A DNA stretch of 64,000 nt from Corallincola holothuriorum (GCF_003336225.1 NZ_QPID01000006.1:168207-232206), one strand, 5' to 3'. Shown: positions 7,299 to 17,078, counted from the first letter of the stretch. Notes: generated by a model from the letters alone, not told the origin. A program made the numbers and translations.

Positions 7299-10200
7299 CT
7301 ATTTCGTTGTCGCTTGAGGCAGATTTTTAATCCTAAAACTGACTCTAAACATGATGCTGTACAGTACGGGTACAGCGATCAATGTGAGTAGCGTTGCGAA
7401 GGTGAGGCCGCCCATAATTGTTACGGACATATCGGCAAAGAAAGCATCAAACAACAGCGGTGCCATACCTAAAATCGTGGTGATGGCAGCCAATGACACA
7501 GGCCGTAAACGGCTTAGACTGGCATCGACGATGGCTTCCCGCACCGGTTTACCTTCTTCAATCTGTAAGTCGATCTCTTCAATCAACACAATAGCGTTTT
7601 TGATCATCATGCCGAAGAGACTTAAGAAGCCTAATAAGGACATAAATCCGAATGGCATATCAGTGGCGATCAGCCCGGATACGACGCCTACTACCGCCAT
7701 GGGTACTATTAGCCAAATGATGAGAGGTTGTCTGACTTTACCGAATAGCAGCACGGTGACTAATAGCATGATAAGAAAACTCACCGGTAAGCCACCACCT
7801 AGTGCTTTCTGCGCATCTCTTGATGACTCGTATTCACCACCCCATTCCAGTTTGTACCCATCTGGTAGTGGGATCGCTTCTAGTGCGGGTTGCAGTCGAG
7901 TCAGTGCGGCTGCCGCAGTTTCATGAGCTGCTGGCTCTGCGAGTACACTGATGGTGCGGATCCTATTCCGTCGCTGACGCAATACGTCTTCGCTGGCCAG
8001 TTGGATTTTTTCCATTACCTGACTCAATGGAATATAGCGGCGTTGTTGTGCGCTCCATACTTGAGCGTCACGCAGGCTATCGACCGTCGCACTTTCAGAG
8101 TTTGGCGTCTTAGCGACGATAGGGTAGTCGTAGTCGCCGTCGCGAAGTTTACCCAACTGTAATCCGTTGGTGGTGTACTGCACCGCATCAGCAAAGTCGG
8201 CGCGGGTTACACCGGCGACACTGGCGTTATACTCGTCGTACAAAGGCATCATGGTGATCACTTTTTCGCGCCAATTATGTCGGGTGTCTTTTACCTGACC
8301 ATCGGCACGAAACAGTGCTAAGGCTTGTTCGCCCAGCTGCCGTAATACGGTTGCATCTGGCCCTGAAAAACGCGCTTCGATTTTGGCTGCAGAGCCAGGA
8401 CCAAAAATTATCCGTTTTACATAAATGTCTGCATCAGGATCTAAGCTTGCTAATTTGTCGGCGATTGTGTTTGCAAAAGCATCGATATTGTCAGCGCTAT
8501 CCATACGAACCAGGAACAGTCCATAGCTTTCGTTGGCTGATTCGGGAGCGTAGGTGAGGGTAAAACGATCGGCACCTCGGCCAATAAAGGTACTCACCGA
8601 ATCAACATTGTCACCGGCCATGACAACTTTCTCTGCTTCCGCCATTACGGCTTCTGTGGTGCGAATGTCTCGATTTTGTGGACCCCAATAATGGATATAA
8701 AAAATGGGGGTGTTTGACGGAGGAAAGAAGCCTTTTTTCACATTGCCAAAGTTCGCATAGGCGACCGCTGTGATGGCAATAAGAACGGCAACGGTTAGCC
8801 ATCGAAATTTTAATGCGCCGCGAAGTGCAGCCAAATAGCCTTTATGCAAGAACGAGTTAAAACTCTCTTGGCTGACCTTATTTTCTGTTTTATAGAAATA
8901 GCTACCAAAGAGTGGTGTAGCTGTGACAGCCAAAATCCAGCTTAATATAAGAGAGATTAAGATGACGGCGAAAAGTGAAAACAGGAACTCTCCTGTTTGA
9001 TCATCGGATAGCCCTATCCCTGAAAAAGCAGCGATCCCAATCACAGTCGCCCCAAGTAACGGCCATTGGGTGCGCTTGACGATAAAGCTTGCCGCTTCTC
9101 TGGCCGATTTGCCTTGCTGCATTCTCAGCATCATGCCTTCGGCAACCACAATGGCGTTATCGACGAGCATGCCCATGGCGATCACCATGGCGCCAAGGGA
9201 GATGCGCTGAAGTTGTAGCGAGAACAACCACATCGTCATGATTGTCCCCATGACCGTCATCAACAAGATTGAGCCAACGACGACGCCTGAGCGCCAGCCC
9301 ATAAACAGACAAAGCGTTAAAGTCACAACGATGACAGACAGCTGAAGATTCAATAAAAAGCCATCAACAGATTCATCGACCACTTTGCCTTGGTCATAAA
9401 TAGCATCTAGCGTGATACCTGCAGGCAATCGTGCCAATACGGCTTTGACTTGCTCTTGAACAGCCTTGCCCACTTCAACGATGTTGACATCATTTTGTGC
9501 GGCCACGGCGAGGGTGATCGCTTGATCTCCCTGGTAGCGGATCAAGTGGGGTTGTACATCTTTAGTTTCGAGCCGCAGATCTGCAAAATCTTGGATACGG
9601 ATCGTCGCATTGCTGCCCGGTACAGCGAGCATCAAATTGCCGATCTCTTGCAAGTGGTTCTTAGCGGCTTCAATTGGAATGCGTACCTGATTGCCTTCTA
9701 TCAGCATACGGCCACTATTAAACGGGCGCAGATTATACTGCAGTAGAGCGGCCACATCGGGGAATGACAGTCCTAGCCCTGCGATATGGTTTGGATCCAT
9801 TTCCGCGACGATCTGCTCCTGCATAACGCCATTCACTTCGACTTTCGCAACGCCGGGAACCATCAGCAGATCTCGTCGGATAATGCGAGAGAACTCACGT
9901 AACTGATACGGAGTGAAATCTGGCGCAGTTAACGCGTAGTAAAGACCGAACACTTCACCGAAATCATCGACCACTTTTGGCTTGCCAGCACCATTGGGCA
10001 GACTGCCTGACATGTCTGAGAGCCGCTTACGTAGCTCATCCCATATCTGTGGTAGCTTGTCAGCATCGTAGTTGGTTTTTATCTCAACGGTGACTTCCGA
10101 TTGACCTGGTTTTGAAACCGAAGTGACGCGTCGTAGCTGGGGCATTTGTTGGATAGCGATCTCGACCGGCTCGGTGATTTCACGTTCAACTTTAGCGGCA

Positions 10201-10364
10201 CTGGCACCGGTATAGCTGGTCAGCACTTTGGCCTGCTTAATCGTAAATGCGGGATCTTCCAAGCGGCCGATATTACTTAACCCGACCATTCCGCCAATCA
10301 GGCAGACTAGGATCATGAGCCATGTATTTACAGGCGTATTAATAGAGTAGCGTGCGATATCCAT
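7299..10364 (-). CDS. RND efflux permease, HAE1 (AcrB-like) family
   Basis: At 1021 residues this is the usual length for an inner-membrane RND pump. It has the first helix followed by a large periplasmic loop, a second loop, and helix-rich blocks such as VIVVTLTLCLFMGW, GATVIGIAAFSGIGLSD and MMIKNAIVLIEEID. The TM4 proton-relay region reads GMLVDNAIVVAEGM. The Asp pair of AcrB (Asp-Asp) is therefore Asp-Asn here, as in some other HAE1 subgroups. It exports drugs, bile-like compounds or dyes by proton antiport together with the adaptor encoded 5 bases upstream and a TolC-type channel that is not in the window. The two genes form one unit divergent from a TetR gene, which probably represses them. 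Confidence 0.95.
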   Translation of the reverse strand: MDIARYSINTPVNTWLMILVCLIGGMVGLSNIGRLEDPAFTIKQAKVLTSYTGASAAKVEREITEPVEIAIQQMPQLRRVTSVSKPGQSEVTVEIKTNYDADKLPQIWDELRKRLSDMSGSLPNGAGKPKVVDDFGEVFGLYYALTAPDFTPYQLREFSRIIRRDLLMVPGVAKVEVNGVMQEQIVAEMDPNHIAGLGLSFPDVAALLQYNLRPFNSGRMLIEGNQVRIPIEAAKNHLQEIGNLMLAVPGSNATIRIQDFADLRLETKDVQPHLIRYQGDQAITLAVAAQNDVNIVEVGKAVQEQVKAVLARLPAGITLDAIYDQGKVVDESVDGFLLNLQLSVIVVTLTLCLFMGWRSGVVVGSILLMTVMGTIMTMWLFSLQLQRISLGAMVIAMGMLVDNAIVVAEGMMLRMQQGKSAREAASFIVKRTQWPLLGATVIGIAAFSGIGLSDDQTGEFLFSLFAVILISLILSWILAVTATPLFGSYFYKTENKVSQESFNSFLHKGYLAALRGALKFRWLTVAVLIAITAVAYANFGNVKKGFFPPSNTPIFYIHYWGPQNRDIRTTEAVMAEAEKVVMAGDNVDSVSTFIGRGADRFTLTYAPESANESYGLFLVRMDSADNIDAFANTIADKLASLDPDADIYVKRIIFGPGSAAKIEARFSGPDATVLRQLGEQALALFRADGQVKDTRHNWREKVITMMPLYDEYNASVAGVTRADFADAVQYTTNGLQLGKLRDGDYDYPIVAKTPNSESATVDSLRDAQVWSAQQRRYIPLSQVMEKIQLASEDVLRQRRNRIRTISVLAEPAAHETAAAALTRLQPALEAIPLPDGYKLEWGGEYESSRDAQKALGGGLPVSFLIMLLVTVLLFGKVRQPLIIWLIVPMAVVGVVSGLIATDMPFGFMSLLGFLSLFGMMIKNAIVLIEEIDLQIEEGKPVREAIVDASLSRLRPVSLAAITTILGMAPLLFDAFFADMSVTIMGGLTFATLLTLIAVPVLYSIMFRVSFRIKNLPQATTK

Positions 10365-10369
10365 GAGGT

Positions 10370-11428
10370 TTACTCCGCAACGTAACGTTGAACGAGTAAC
10401 CCTTCGTTCATTTGCGAAACACCTGCCGATACCACTTCATCACCTTCCTCTAACCCTGCACGAACAATGGCAAAGTTGCCGCTGATGGTTGCAACGTCTA
10501 TGGCTGCTGCGGTGACGGTTTTGCTCTCGGGTTGGTACTTCCATACGCTAAAACGTTGTTCGCCGAGAGGTACAATTGCATTTAGCGGTACCACTATACC
10601 CGCTTCATGATGCTTGTTTTGTACGTTCACCTCTACGTAAGCTCTAAGACCGGGGGTTAGGCGTATATCCTCAGGTGGATCCATTTCGAACAGTACTTTG
10701 TAAGTTTGCGTGACGGGATCTGGTTCGGTGGTATGTTCGATGTAATGGATATCAAATGTTTTGTTGATAGCACCATTGATAAAGGCCTGTGCGCTGATAA
10801 TTTCGTTGCTGATATTGGCACTTAAAATGCGCTCAGATACGTTGAGCTCGAAGCGTACTTTGGACACATCTTGCAGCGTGACAACGGCCGTCCCTGCACT
10901 GATATAGCTATCGTTTTCTAACAAACGCTCACTGATTAATGCATCAAATGGGGCTTCCAGCTTGGAGTCACTCAGATCCTGACGGCTGTTTTCAAGGTCA
11001 ACCAAGGTGATCTCAAACTGAGTTTCGGCATTATCTAAGTCTCTTTTCGCCGCGAGCTTTTTGTCATATAGAGAAAGAAGTCTATCCAGTTCTAATCGGG
11101 CTTGCTTATGGCGGGCAAAATTTTCTCTCACTCGTCGTTCAAAAGGGGCGCTATCCATCGTCGCCAGCAGGTGGCCTTTTTTAATGGTTGTGCCCTGGAT
11201 CATATCGGTGAAATTCAATCGTCCAGACACTTCGAAATTCAATTTAACCGTCTTCACCGGCTTTACTGTGGCAGGAAACTGATAAGACTGTTGTTCATTG
11301 GCAAGTGTGACAGGAGATAGCTGAACCACTTTTGGAGTTGCCACATGGGTGGCAGTTGGCGCTTCATCTCCGGAACAGGCGACAAGTACCATAGACAACA
11401 TAACGAATGGCAATTGGAAAAATTTCAC
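10370..11428 (-). CDS. RND periplasmic adaptor lipoprotein (MFP)
   Basis: I favour the GTG ending at 11428, which follows TAGG and starts a compact lipoprotein signal (KFFQLPFVMLSMVLVAC; lipidated Cys18). An in-frame start extends to 11458. The hallmarks of membrane-fusion proteins follow: a beta-barrel/lipoyl half (VKPVKTVKLNFEVSGRL, KKGHLLATMDSAPFERRV), a coiled hairpin (about residues 90-150 with RLELDRLLSLYDKKL) and the second lipoyl half SKLEAPFDALI. It bridges the RND pump encoded 5 bases downstream and an outer-membrane channel. Transcription diverges from the TetR gene, and an operator-like palindrome (11478-11502) lies between the two start codons. Confidence 0.93.
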   Translation of the reverse strand: MKFFQLPFVMLSMVLVACSGDEAPTATHVATPKVVQLSPVTLANEQQSYQFPATVKPVKTVKLNFEVSGRLNFTDMIQGTTIKKGHLLATMDSAPFERRVRENFARHKQARLELDRLLSLYDKKLAAKRDLDNAETQFEITLVDLENSRQDLSDSKLEAPFDALISERLLENDSYISAGTAVVTLQDVSKVRFELNVSERILSANISNEIISAQAFINGAINKTFDIHYIEHTTEPDPVTQTYKVLFEMDPPEDIRLTPGLRAYVEVNVQNKHHEAGIVVPLNAIVPLGEQRFSVWKYQPESKTVTAAAIDVATISGNFAIVRAGLEEGDEVVSAGVSQMNEGLLVQRYVAE

Positions 11429-11477
11429 GGGAATACCTACAGGATGCATACATAACAAAAATGTGTCGACAAGTTAA

Positions 11478-11502
11478 CATATTTACAAAAAGTGTAAACA
11501 TG
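11478..11502. promoter_or_regulatory. Putative TetR-family operator
   Basis: CATATTTACA (11478-11487) and TGTAAACATG (11493-11502) form a 10-base inverted repeat matching at 9 positions with a 5-base centre. It lies in the 116-base gap between the divergent adaptor and TetR genes, where a repressor controlling both would bind. Binding by this TetR is inferred from position. Confidence 0.6.
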
Positions 11503-11574
11503 GAAATTGCGAAGTGTGGTCTAAGTCGCTACTCTGTCGGCAGATAGCAGAGTGCAGAATTCATAAGAAGTAGA

Positions 11575-12141
11575 ATGCCTTCCACGACACAGACCATCCT
11601 TGATGCCGCCCGTGATTGCTTTTTTCGTCATGGGTACAGTGCAACCAACATTTCAATGATCAGCCGTTATGCTGAGATTTCTCGAGTCACGATACACAAG
11701 CAGTTCTCAAACAAAGAGGTTCTTTTTCGTGAGGTGTGTTTGCGTCATCACCAAGAAATGCAGGCAAATCTGCCGAGTTTTAAGGCGCAATACAAAGATA
11801 CCTGGTCGACGCTTGAAGCGATGCTGCTTGATTGGGCGAAGCCTATATTTGAAGAAATAAGTGACTCTGTGGTGTTGCAGGATATTGTTCAAGCGGCTAA
11901 TAAGTATTGCGTTGATGCGATGGCTGCTCATATTGAAGTGCTGAGTCAATTTGTCGGTGAACTACTACGAGAAGGTGAGCGGACTGGACAAGTTGACTTG
12001 AGTCGTTGTGGGCTATCTGAACTGCAGTTAGGTAGCAATTTGGTATTGTGCGCCAAAGGTGTATTTACTACGGCAACCACGAAACAAGCACGTGAAACTG
12101 TGTCGAACATGGTTAAGCTGTACCGAGCTGCACTCACCTAA
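11575..12141 (+). CDS. TetR-family transcriptional regulator
   Basis: This 188-residue protein has an N-terminal TetR helix-turn-helix (about residues 5-50: ILDAARDCFFRHGYSATNIS, then ISRVTIHKQFSNKEVLF). A helical ligand-binding domain follows, with a C-terminal segment resembling the AcrR/TetR_C groups. It is divergent from the RND efflux pair and is most likely their local repressor, released when a pump substrate binds, as with AcrR or MtrR. A palindrome suitable as operator sits in the shared promoter region. The STAS-like gene begins 51 bases downstream on the same strand. Confidence 0.92.
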   Translation: MPSTTQTILDAARDCFFRHGYSATNISMISRYAEISRVTIHKQFSNKEVLFREVCLRHHQEMQANLPSFKAQYKDTWSTLEAMLLDWAKPIFEEISDSVVLQDIVQAANKYCVDAMAAHIEVLSQFVGELLREGERTGQVDLSRCGLSELQLGSNLVLCAKGVFTTATTKQARETVSNMVKLYRAALT

Positions 12142-12192
12142 TCGGCATGATTGGAGTGTGCGCATTAAGCTGGATCTATAGGAAACGTTTTA

Positions 12193-12600
12193 GTGGAACA
12201 ACACGGTGAATATTCGATTCAATGTCAGGGCCGAATTCTTTTGGTTGATGCCAAGGGGCCTTGGAATGAAGAGTTGATTGTTAGTTATAAAGCCGACATG
12301 TTGGCTGTGATTAGGGAGTTAAGCCCTAATCCATGGGCATGCATTATCATTGTTCACGGTACTGGATTAATGACGCCTGAAGCTGAAAAAGAGATGGCAA
12401 GCCTAGTCAAAATGAGAAAGGCGCTGGGTTTAACCTCTACCGCCATGGTTACCGGAGATACGGCGGTAAAGTCGATTGTTAGAGCCCAGTTTGAACGGGT
12501 ATATTGTGGCGCTGGTATCAATTACTGCTTTTGTGACACACAGGCGCAAGCTTATGAGTGGCTAGCAAGTATTGGTTTTGAGCGGGAGCGTGTTTCCTGA
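12193..12600 (+). CDS. STAS/SpoIIAA-like small protein
   Basis: This 135-residue cytoplasmic protein starts with GTG, preceded by AGGAAA. The pattern is YSIQCQGRILLVDAKGPWN, a strand IIIVHGTGLM, a helix rich in Lys and Met, then TAMVTGD and a closing EWLASIGF. That is the alternating strand/helix order of a family of uncharacterised proteins resembling SpoIIAA/STAS domains, known mainly from Shewanella- and Vibrio-like bacteria. No phosphorylatable Ser motif is evident. It lies downstream of the TetR gene, and any link to efflux control is only positional. Confidence 0.65.
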   Translation: MEQHGEYSIQCQGRILLVDAKGPWNEELIVSYKADMLAVIRELSPNPWACIIIVHGTGLMTPEAEKEMASLVKMRKALGLTSTAMVTGDTAVKSIVRAQFERVYCGAGINYCFCDTQAQAYEWLASIGFERERVS

Positions 12601-12677
12601 ATTGAAGACCACGCTCACCAGCGTCTTGCCACTCTCAGCCATTAGATATTCAAGTTTCTCTATTCGGCGGTACGCTT

Positions 12678-13613
12678 TTATTTCAGCAACCAAGCTTTTT
12701 GTTGCTGCCGTTGGCTGTACTTTAAACTAATCATTTTTAATTTTTTCAATGGGGTCAGTACAACGGCATTACCCGTGATCACTAGCACAAACCCTAATAC
12801 GGTATTCTCCTGCCATACAAAGCCTTCAAATAGCGTACTTAGTATCACCGCCACAATTGGGAACAGAACAATGGTGTAGCTGGCTTTTTCTGGGCCAATA
12901 TTTTTTAGTAAGACAAAGTAGCAAGCGAAAGCGAATACTGTACCGAACAATGTTAAATAGGCCAGTGAAGCGAGATAGGACCAGCGCGTATCAATAATAA
13001 ATTCAGCACCGCTAAACTCGATGTAAACCAATAAGATGATGCTGCTGTAGAACATCCCCCAAGCGTTGCCCTGTAAGACCCCGATGCCTTTATTGGAGTT
13101 TCTTACGCTCACCATATTTCCCAGAGACGCCATAAATGTGCCTAGCAACGCCATCACCAGTCCTATCATTGCAGTACTGGAGAAGTCGAAGCCGCCAAAG
13201 TCGTGCCAGAAAAGAGCGACAATTCCGGCAATCCCTATCGACGCGCCAATGTATATTCGACTGGCAATACGTTTACCGAAAAACAGACGGGTATTGATAA
13301 TGTTAATGATCAACAGTGTCGAGAAGGCGATTGAGGTCATCGCGGAATTTAGATAAGCCTGCGCCCAATATAAGACCAGATAGTTAAAACCAAAATTAAA
13401 ACAGGCCAGTAAGACAAAATAGCCATGCTCTCGAAGGGAATAATTCATTTCGAGTTTTCGCCACTTGCAATATCCCCACATCAGTATTGCAGCCATGGTA
13501 AAGCGATAAAACAGTGACACTTCAGGCGCCACTATGCCTAATTGAAATTCGATGGCTAACCAGGTTGAGCCCCAGATCAACACGGTGGTTAGGTAGAGAA
13601 AAGAATTTTTCAT
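12678..13613 (-). CDS. EamA/DMT-superfamily transporter
   Basis: The protein has about 311 residues from the ATG ending at 13613. GGGAGG lies 5 bases upstream on the minus strand; the reading frame extends further, but without a ribosome site. Two EamA repeats of about five helices each are seen. The first opens with YLTTVLIWGSTWLAIEF and the second with AMIGLVMALLGTFMASLGN. Such proteins move metabolites such as amino acids or nucleosides across the inner membrane, usually as exporters. The substrate is not deducible. It stands alone between the STAS-like gene and ppaC. Confidence 0.9.
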   Translation of the reverse strand: MKNSFLYLTTVLIWGSTWLAIEFQLGIVAPEVSLFYRFTMAAILMWGYCKWRKLEMNYSLREHGYFVLLACFNFGFNYLVLYWAQAYLNSAMTSIAFSTLLIINIINTRLFFGKRIASRIYIGASIGIAGIVALFWHDFGGFDFSSTAMIGLVMALLGTFMASLGNMVSVRNSNKGIGVLQGNAWGMFYSSIILLVYIEFSGAEFIIDTRWSYLASLAYLTLFGTVFAFACYFVLLKNIGPEKASYTIVLFPIVAVILSTLFEGFVWQENTVLGFVLVITGNAVVLTPLKKLKMISLKYSQRQQQKAWLLK

Positions 13614-13913
13614 GGAGGCCTCCCGCTGATGTTCCAAGAATATAAATCGGGAGTAAAAGTAACGCTGATACTGTCTAAGTAACATATACAGTTTTTCATA
13701 AATAAGACCTGCACAGATGCGTGCTGAAGCGGGAGGGGTGAGTTGTTACTTGTTGCTACTGGTCAGTCTTGAATGAATGCGATTTTACTCGCTAGACAGG
13801 AAAACAGTAAATCAGCGCATATCGCGTCTATGCTCCTAGGGTTTCATTTTGCTAGAATGCGCGCCATACCGATTTGTTAACACATACGTCAGCGTTCATA
13901 AGAGAGAAGATTT
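13614..13913. other. Intergenic region upstream of ppaC
   Basis: This gap serves the divergent DMT transporter and ppaC genes. A plausible -10 hexamer TAGAAT sits at 13853-13858 ahead of ppaC, without a clear -35. No further gene or repeat was recognised. Confidence 0.35.
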
Positions 13914-14837
13914 ATGCCAGCTTACGCAGTAGGACACAAAGTCCCTGATTCAGATTCAATTTGTTCAGCTATCGCTCTTTCGTACCTGAAAACCACCATT
14001 GGTGAAGAAACACTGCCTGCACGTTTAGGTGAACTGTCACCTGAAACTCTGTTCATATTAGATAAGTTTGGCTTTGAGCAACCAGAGCTCAAAATGACTT
14101 TTGCTGATACCGATGGGATCTATGTTGTTGACCACTCAGACCGTATTCAAGGACCTGATGACATCGACGACACCACGGTTTTAGGTATTATCGACCATCA
14201 TAAGTTGGGTGACATAACGACATCGACACCGCTTGAGTGCTGGATCCGTCCGGTAGGTTGCACCAATACTATTATCAAAATGATGTACGACTTCCACGGC
14301 GTTGAGATCCCGAAAAACATCGCTGGTGCAATGATGTGCGCGATTTTAAGTGACACCGTGATATTCAAGTCACCGACGTGTACAACTGCAGATATTAAGT
14401 GTGTTGAAGCGCTGGCCGAGATCGCTGGTATCGAAGATTACAAAGCGCTGGGAATGGAGATGTTCACGGTTAAGTCATCTGTTGAAGGCACGCCTGTGCG
14501 TGAGCTCGTCCTACGTGATTTTAAAGACTTTAAGATGGGCGACAACGTCATCGGCATTGGTCAATTAGAAGTGATTGATTTGGCGCTGTTTGATGAGATG
14601 AAAGCCGATCTGCAAGCAGATATCGCAGCGGTCAAGGAAGAGGGTGATCGCCACTCTGTTCTATTGTTGCTCACTGACATTATGAAAGAGGGCTCTGAAC
14701 TGCTAGTGGCCAGTGATGACGCAGCCTTGGTCGAGAAGGCATTCGGCAAGTCGTTAGTTGATGGAAAAGCTTGGCTAGATGGCGTGATGAGCCGGAAAAA
14801 GCAAGTTGTCCCACCGTTACAAGATGCGTTTGCATAG
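13914..14837 (+). CDS. ppaC: Manganese-dependent inorganic pyrophosphatase
   Basis: At 307 residues this is the normal length for family II pyrophosphatases. The DHH-superfamily metal ligands are all visible: GHKVPDSDS (His8, Asp12, Asp14), VVDHSD (Asp73) and the DHH motif in IIDHHKLGD (94-96). The C-terminal DHHA2 domain ends with SRKKQ. It splits pyrophosphate to two phosphates in the cytoplasm with Mn2+ or Co2+, pulling biosynthetic reactions forward. It is a single gene ending in a strong terminator at 14900. Its call is among the most secure in the window. Confidence 0.97.
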   Translation: MPAYAVGHKVPDSDSICSAIALSYLKTTIGEETLPARLGELSPETLFILDKFGFEQPELKMTFADTDGIYVVDHSDRIQGPDDIDDTTVLGIIDHHKLGDITTSTPLECWIRPVGCTNTIIKMMYDFHGVEIPKNIAGAMMCAILSDTVIFKSPTCTTADIKCVEALAEIAGIEDYKALGMEMFTVKSSVEGTPVRELVLRDFKDFKMGDNVIGIGQLEVIDLALFDEMKADLQADIAAVKEEGDRHSVLLLLTDIMKEGSELLVASDDAALVEKAFGKSLVDGKAWLDGVMSRKKQVVPPLQDAFA

Positions 14838-14899
14838 GCCATTGTTGAATAACAAGATTTCAGGTTAAAGCTGATTGCAAAAGGCTACAGGTATTAAGG

Positions 14900-14925
14900 G
14901 CCGTCACGTCAAGTGACGGCTTTTT
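14900..14925 (+). terminator. Rho-independent terminator after ppaC
   Basis: GCCGTCAC (14900-14907) pairs perfectly with GTGACGGC (14913-14920) around a 5-base loop and is followed by five T residues. Confidence 0.92.
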
Positions 14926-15033
14926 CTTCACCCGCTTTTATCCTGCGCCCCTCATCCTTAGCAAAATTCTCTCGCTATCTGTTTATGTAACAGTTAAATT
15001 TTTAAAAAATGGCCTACACAGATATGTTTGCTT

Positions 15034-16473
15034 ATGTCACTTTCACTCCATAAAGACTCGCATACCTTCCTCTATCAGCAGGTGATTGACCTGGTTCGAG
15101 AGATGCAACGCTCTGATGCATTGAAAGCTGGGGATAAGCTGCCTTCGCTACGCAGTCTTGCCACAAAACTGAGCGTCAGCGTGCCAACCATCAAGCAGGC
15201 ATACATCGAGTTGGAACAGCAGGGGCTCATCTACGCTCGGGAAAAATCGGGCTATTACCTGAAAGCGTTAGAGCCTAACGCTGTGTCCCCCACCAAAAGT
15301 AAACTGGCCAAAAAGCCTGTGCCCGTCACCCGTCAACAACTTATTGAACAGGTTTATCAAGGGATCCATCAAGCGGGAAACCTCCCTCTGGGCGTCGCTA
15401 ATCCCGTCGCCACGATGCCAGCAAGTAAAGCGTTGAATAGGGCGATGAGACGGGTCATGTCTGTGGCAGGTGATCGTGCTTTTCAGTATGGGCCTACGCA
15501 AGGTTACGAGCCGCTGCGGCAACAGTTAGCGATGCGGTATTTGGATCATGGGTTGCAGGTCAATGCGGATGAGATCGTTATTACTAATGGTGCTCAAGAG
15601 GCGATCTGTTTAGCGCTGCAGGCGGTGGCGAAACCGGGAGATGTGATCGCAGTAGAGACGCCGTGTTATTTCGGTATTCTGGAGCTAATCGAAAGCTTAG
15701 ATATGCTGGCATTCGAGATCCCCCTGTGTGCAGATGAAAGTATCAGCATTGCAGATATTGAGGGAGCCGTAGATCAGCATGATATTGCAGCTGTTGTGTT
15801 ATCTAGCTCGATCGCCAACCCGATGGGGTGTTGGTTAAGTAACAGTAAAAAGAAAGAGATTGTACGTTTGCTAGAGTCCCGAAATATTCCTTTGATTGAG
15901 GACGATGTGTACGGCGAGCTCTATTTTGGTAGCGAGCGAGGATTACCTGCACAGGTCTTTAGCAAGAAGAATATGGTGCTAACTTGTTCTTCCTTTTCTA
16001 AAACCGCCGCACCAGGTTATCGGATCGGTTGGGTACTTGCTCCAGGTTTTGTCGACATAGTAGGTCGCTGCAAACGTGCTTTTTCATGTTCTGCACCGCT
16101 TTTGAATCAGTGGACCATCACCGAGTATATGCGCAGTGGCGAGTACGACCGCTATATTCGGCACCTCAGGCAGGTGCTGCAAACGAATAAAGATCGCATG
16201 GTTAGCTTGGTTCGTGAGTCTTTCGGGCCTAACGTTTTGGTCAGTGACCCGAAAGGTGGAGCGGTTTTATGGCTGGAGTTTGACCGCGCTATAGATGGTG
16301 ATGAATTGTTTCAGGCGGCATTGGCTAAGCAGATAAGCATTAGCCCCGGGAGCCTGTTTTCGCCTATTAATCGGTTTAAACATTGCATCCGAATTAGTTA
16401 CAGTTTGCCCTGGTGCGAAAAAGTAGAGCAGGGCGTAAAAACACTGGCAAGCTTGGTAAAGGAATTGGGTTAG
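15034..16473 (+). CDS. MocR/GntR-type PLP-dependent regulator
   Basis: The protein has about 479 residues from the ATG at 15034; a TTG at 15028 is in frame. The N-terminus is a GntR winged helix (LYQQVIDLVREMQ, KLPSLRSLATKLSVSVPTIK). A linker leads to a fold-type I aminotransferase domain from about residue 100. The PLP lysine is Lys323 in SSFSKTAAPGYRIGW, and the EDDVYGELYF motif holds the pyridoxal-binding Asp/Tyr. MocR proteins usually control vitamin B6, GABA, taurine or amino-acid transport genes, often a divergent neighbour. Here no divergent target is adjacent, so its regulon is unknown. Some members act as true aminotransferases. Confidence 0.92.
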   Translation: MSLSLHKDSHTFLYQQVIDLVREMQRSDALKAGDKLPSLRSLATKLSVSVPTIKQAYIELEQQGLIYAREKSGYYLKALEPNAVSPTKSKLAKKPVPVTRQQLIEQVYQGIHQAGNLPLGVANPVATMPASKALNRAMRRVMSVAGDRAFQYGPTQGYEPLRQQLAMRYLDHGLQVNADEIVITNGAQEAICLALQAVAKPGDVIAVETPCYFGILELIESLDMLAFEIPLCADESISIADIEGAVDQHDIAAVVLSSSIANPMGCWLSNSKKKEIVRLLESRNIPLIEDDVYGELYFGSERGLPAQVFSKKNMVLTCSSFSKTAAPGYRIGWVLAPGFVDIVGRCKRAFSCSAPLLNQWTITEYMRSGEYDRYIRHLRQVLQTNKDRMVSLVRESFGPNVLVSDPKGGAVLWLEFDRAIDGDELFQAALAKQISISPGSLFSPINRFKHCIRISYSLPWCEKVEQGVKTLASLVKELG

Positions 16474-16541
16474 CTATCGAAAAACCGATAGGCCTATTCT
16501 TGGCTATTCTTTCGGACGTTTCTGTTGACGGCTTTGGCTGA

Positions 16542-17036
16542 TTAAAATCTTGCCGACTCTCGGTTACTGACAGCTAATGCGTTCGCTCTTACGTCAGTTT
16601 CCGTTTCTGCAAAGGGTTTGTAGAGCCACTCCCAAATCGAGGTGGCTTCGTACATGTTTAATGAGTGTCGGTACCTGGTTGAGTTTTCATTTTCTTCAAG
16701 TGTGTAGGTGAAATCTTCTCGTATCGGTGTATGAGTGGGTATCAGTCCTAGCGTAAAAAGAGTACCAAAAATGCCGTTGCCGCAGGTTGGGTAGGTATCT
16801 GGAGCATGCAAGGTGAGTTTTGTCTGGCTTGTATCATCGTCGCTAAGCTCATATATGTGTGATCGCTTGAGTACTATGTAATCTGGGTGATCTGCGTTCG
16901 TCACGTGAACCATTATTTTCGAATGGGCACCGGGGTAGGCATCTTCAGGTGTTGTGGCTAGATACACATTAGAAGTGCACGCCGAGAGCCATTGCATGGC
17001 AACAACTAGCACAGCTATTTTGTTTGCTAGCCTCAT
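16542..17036 (-). CDS. Unknown lipoprotein
   Basis: The protein has about 164 residues from the ATG ending at 17036, which follows GGAG seven bases away. The signal sequence ends in the lipobox LSAC, so the protein is predicted to be an envelope lipoprotein. A mature region with TSNVYLATTPEDAYPG, a small glycine-rich hydrophobic segment (GIFGTLFTLGLIP) and a Trp-rich helix (SIWEWLYKPF) follows. I do not recognise the family. It starts 42 bases after the stop codon of the membrane protein gene upstream (17079-17801), and the two probably form a pair of unknown function. Confidence 0.7.
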   Translation of the reverse strand: MRLANKIAVLVVAMQWLSACTSNVYLATTPEDAYPGAHSKIMVHVTNADHPDYIVLKRSHIYELSDDDTSQTKLTLHAPDTYPTCGNGIFGTLFTLGLIPTHTPIREDFTYTLEENENSTRYRHSLNMYEATSIWEWLYKPFAETETDVRANALAVSNRESARF

Positions 17037-17078
17037 GATGTTACTCCTTCCATGTCCGCCACAAGCGATTTTCACAAG

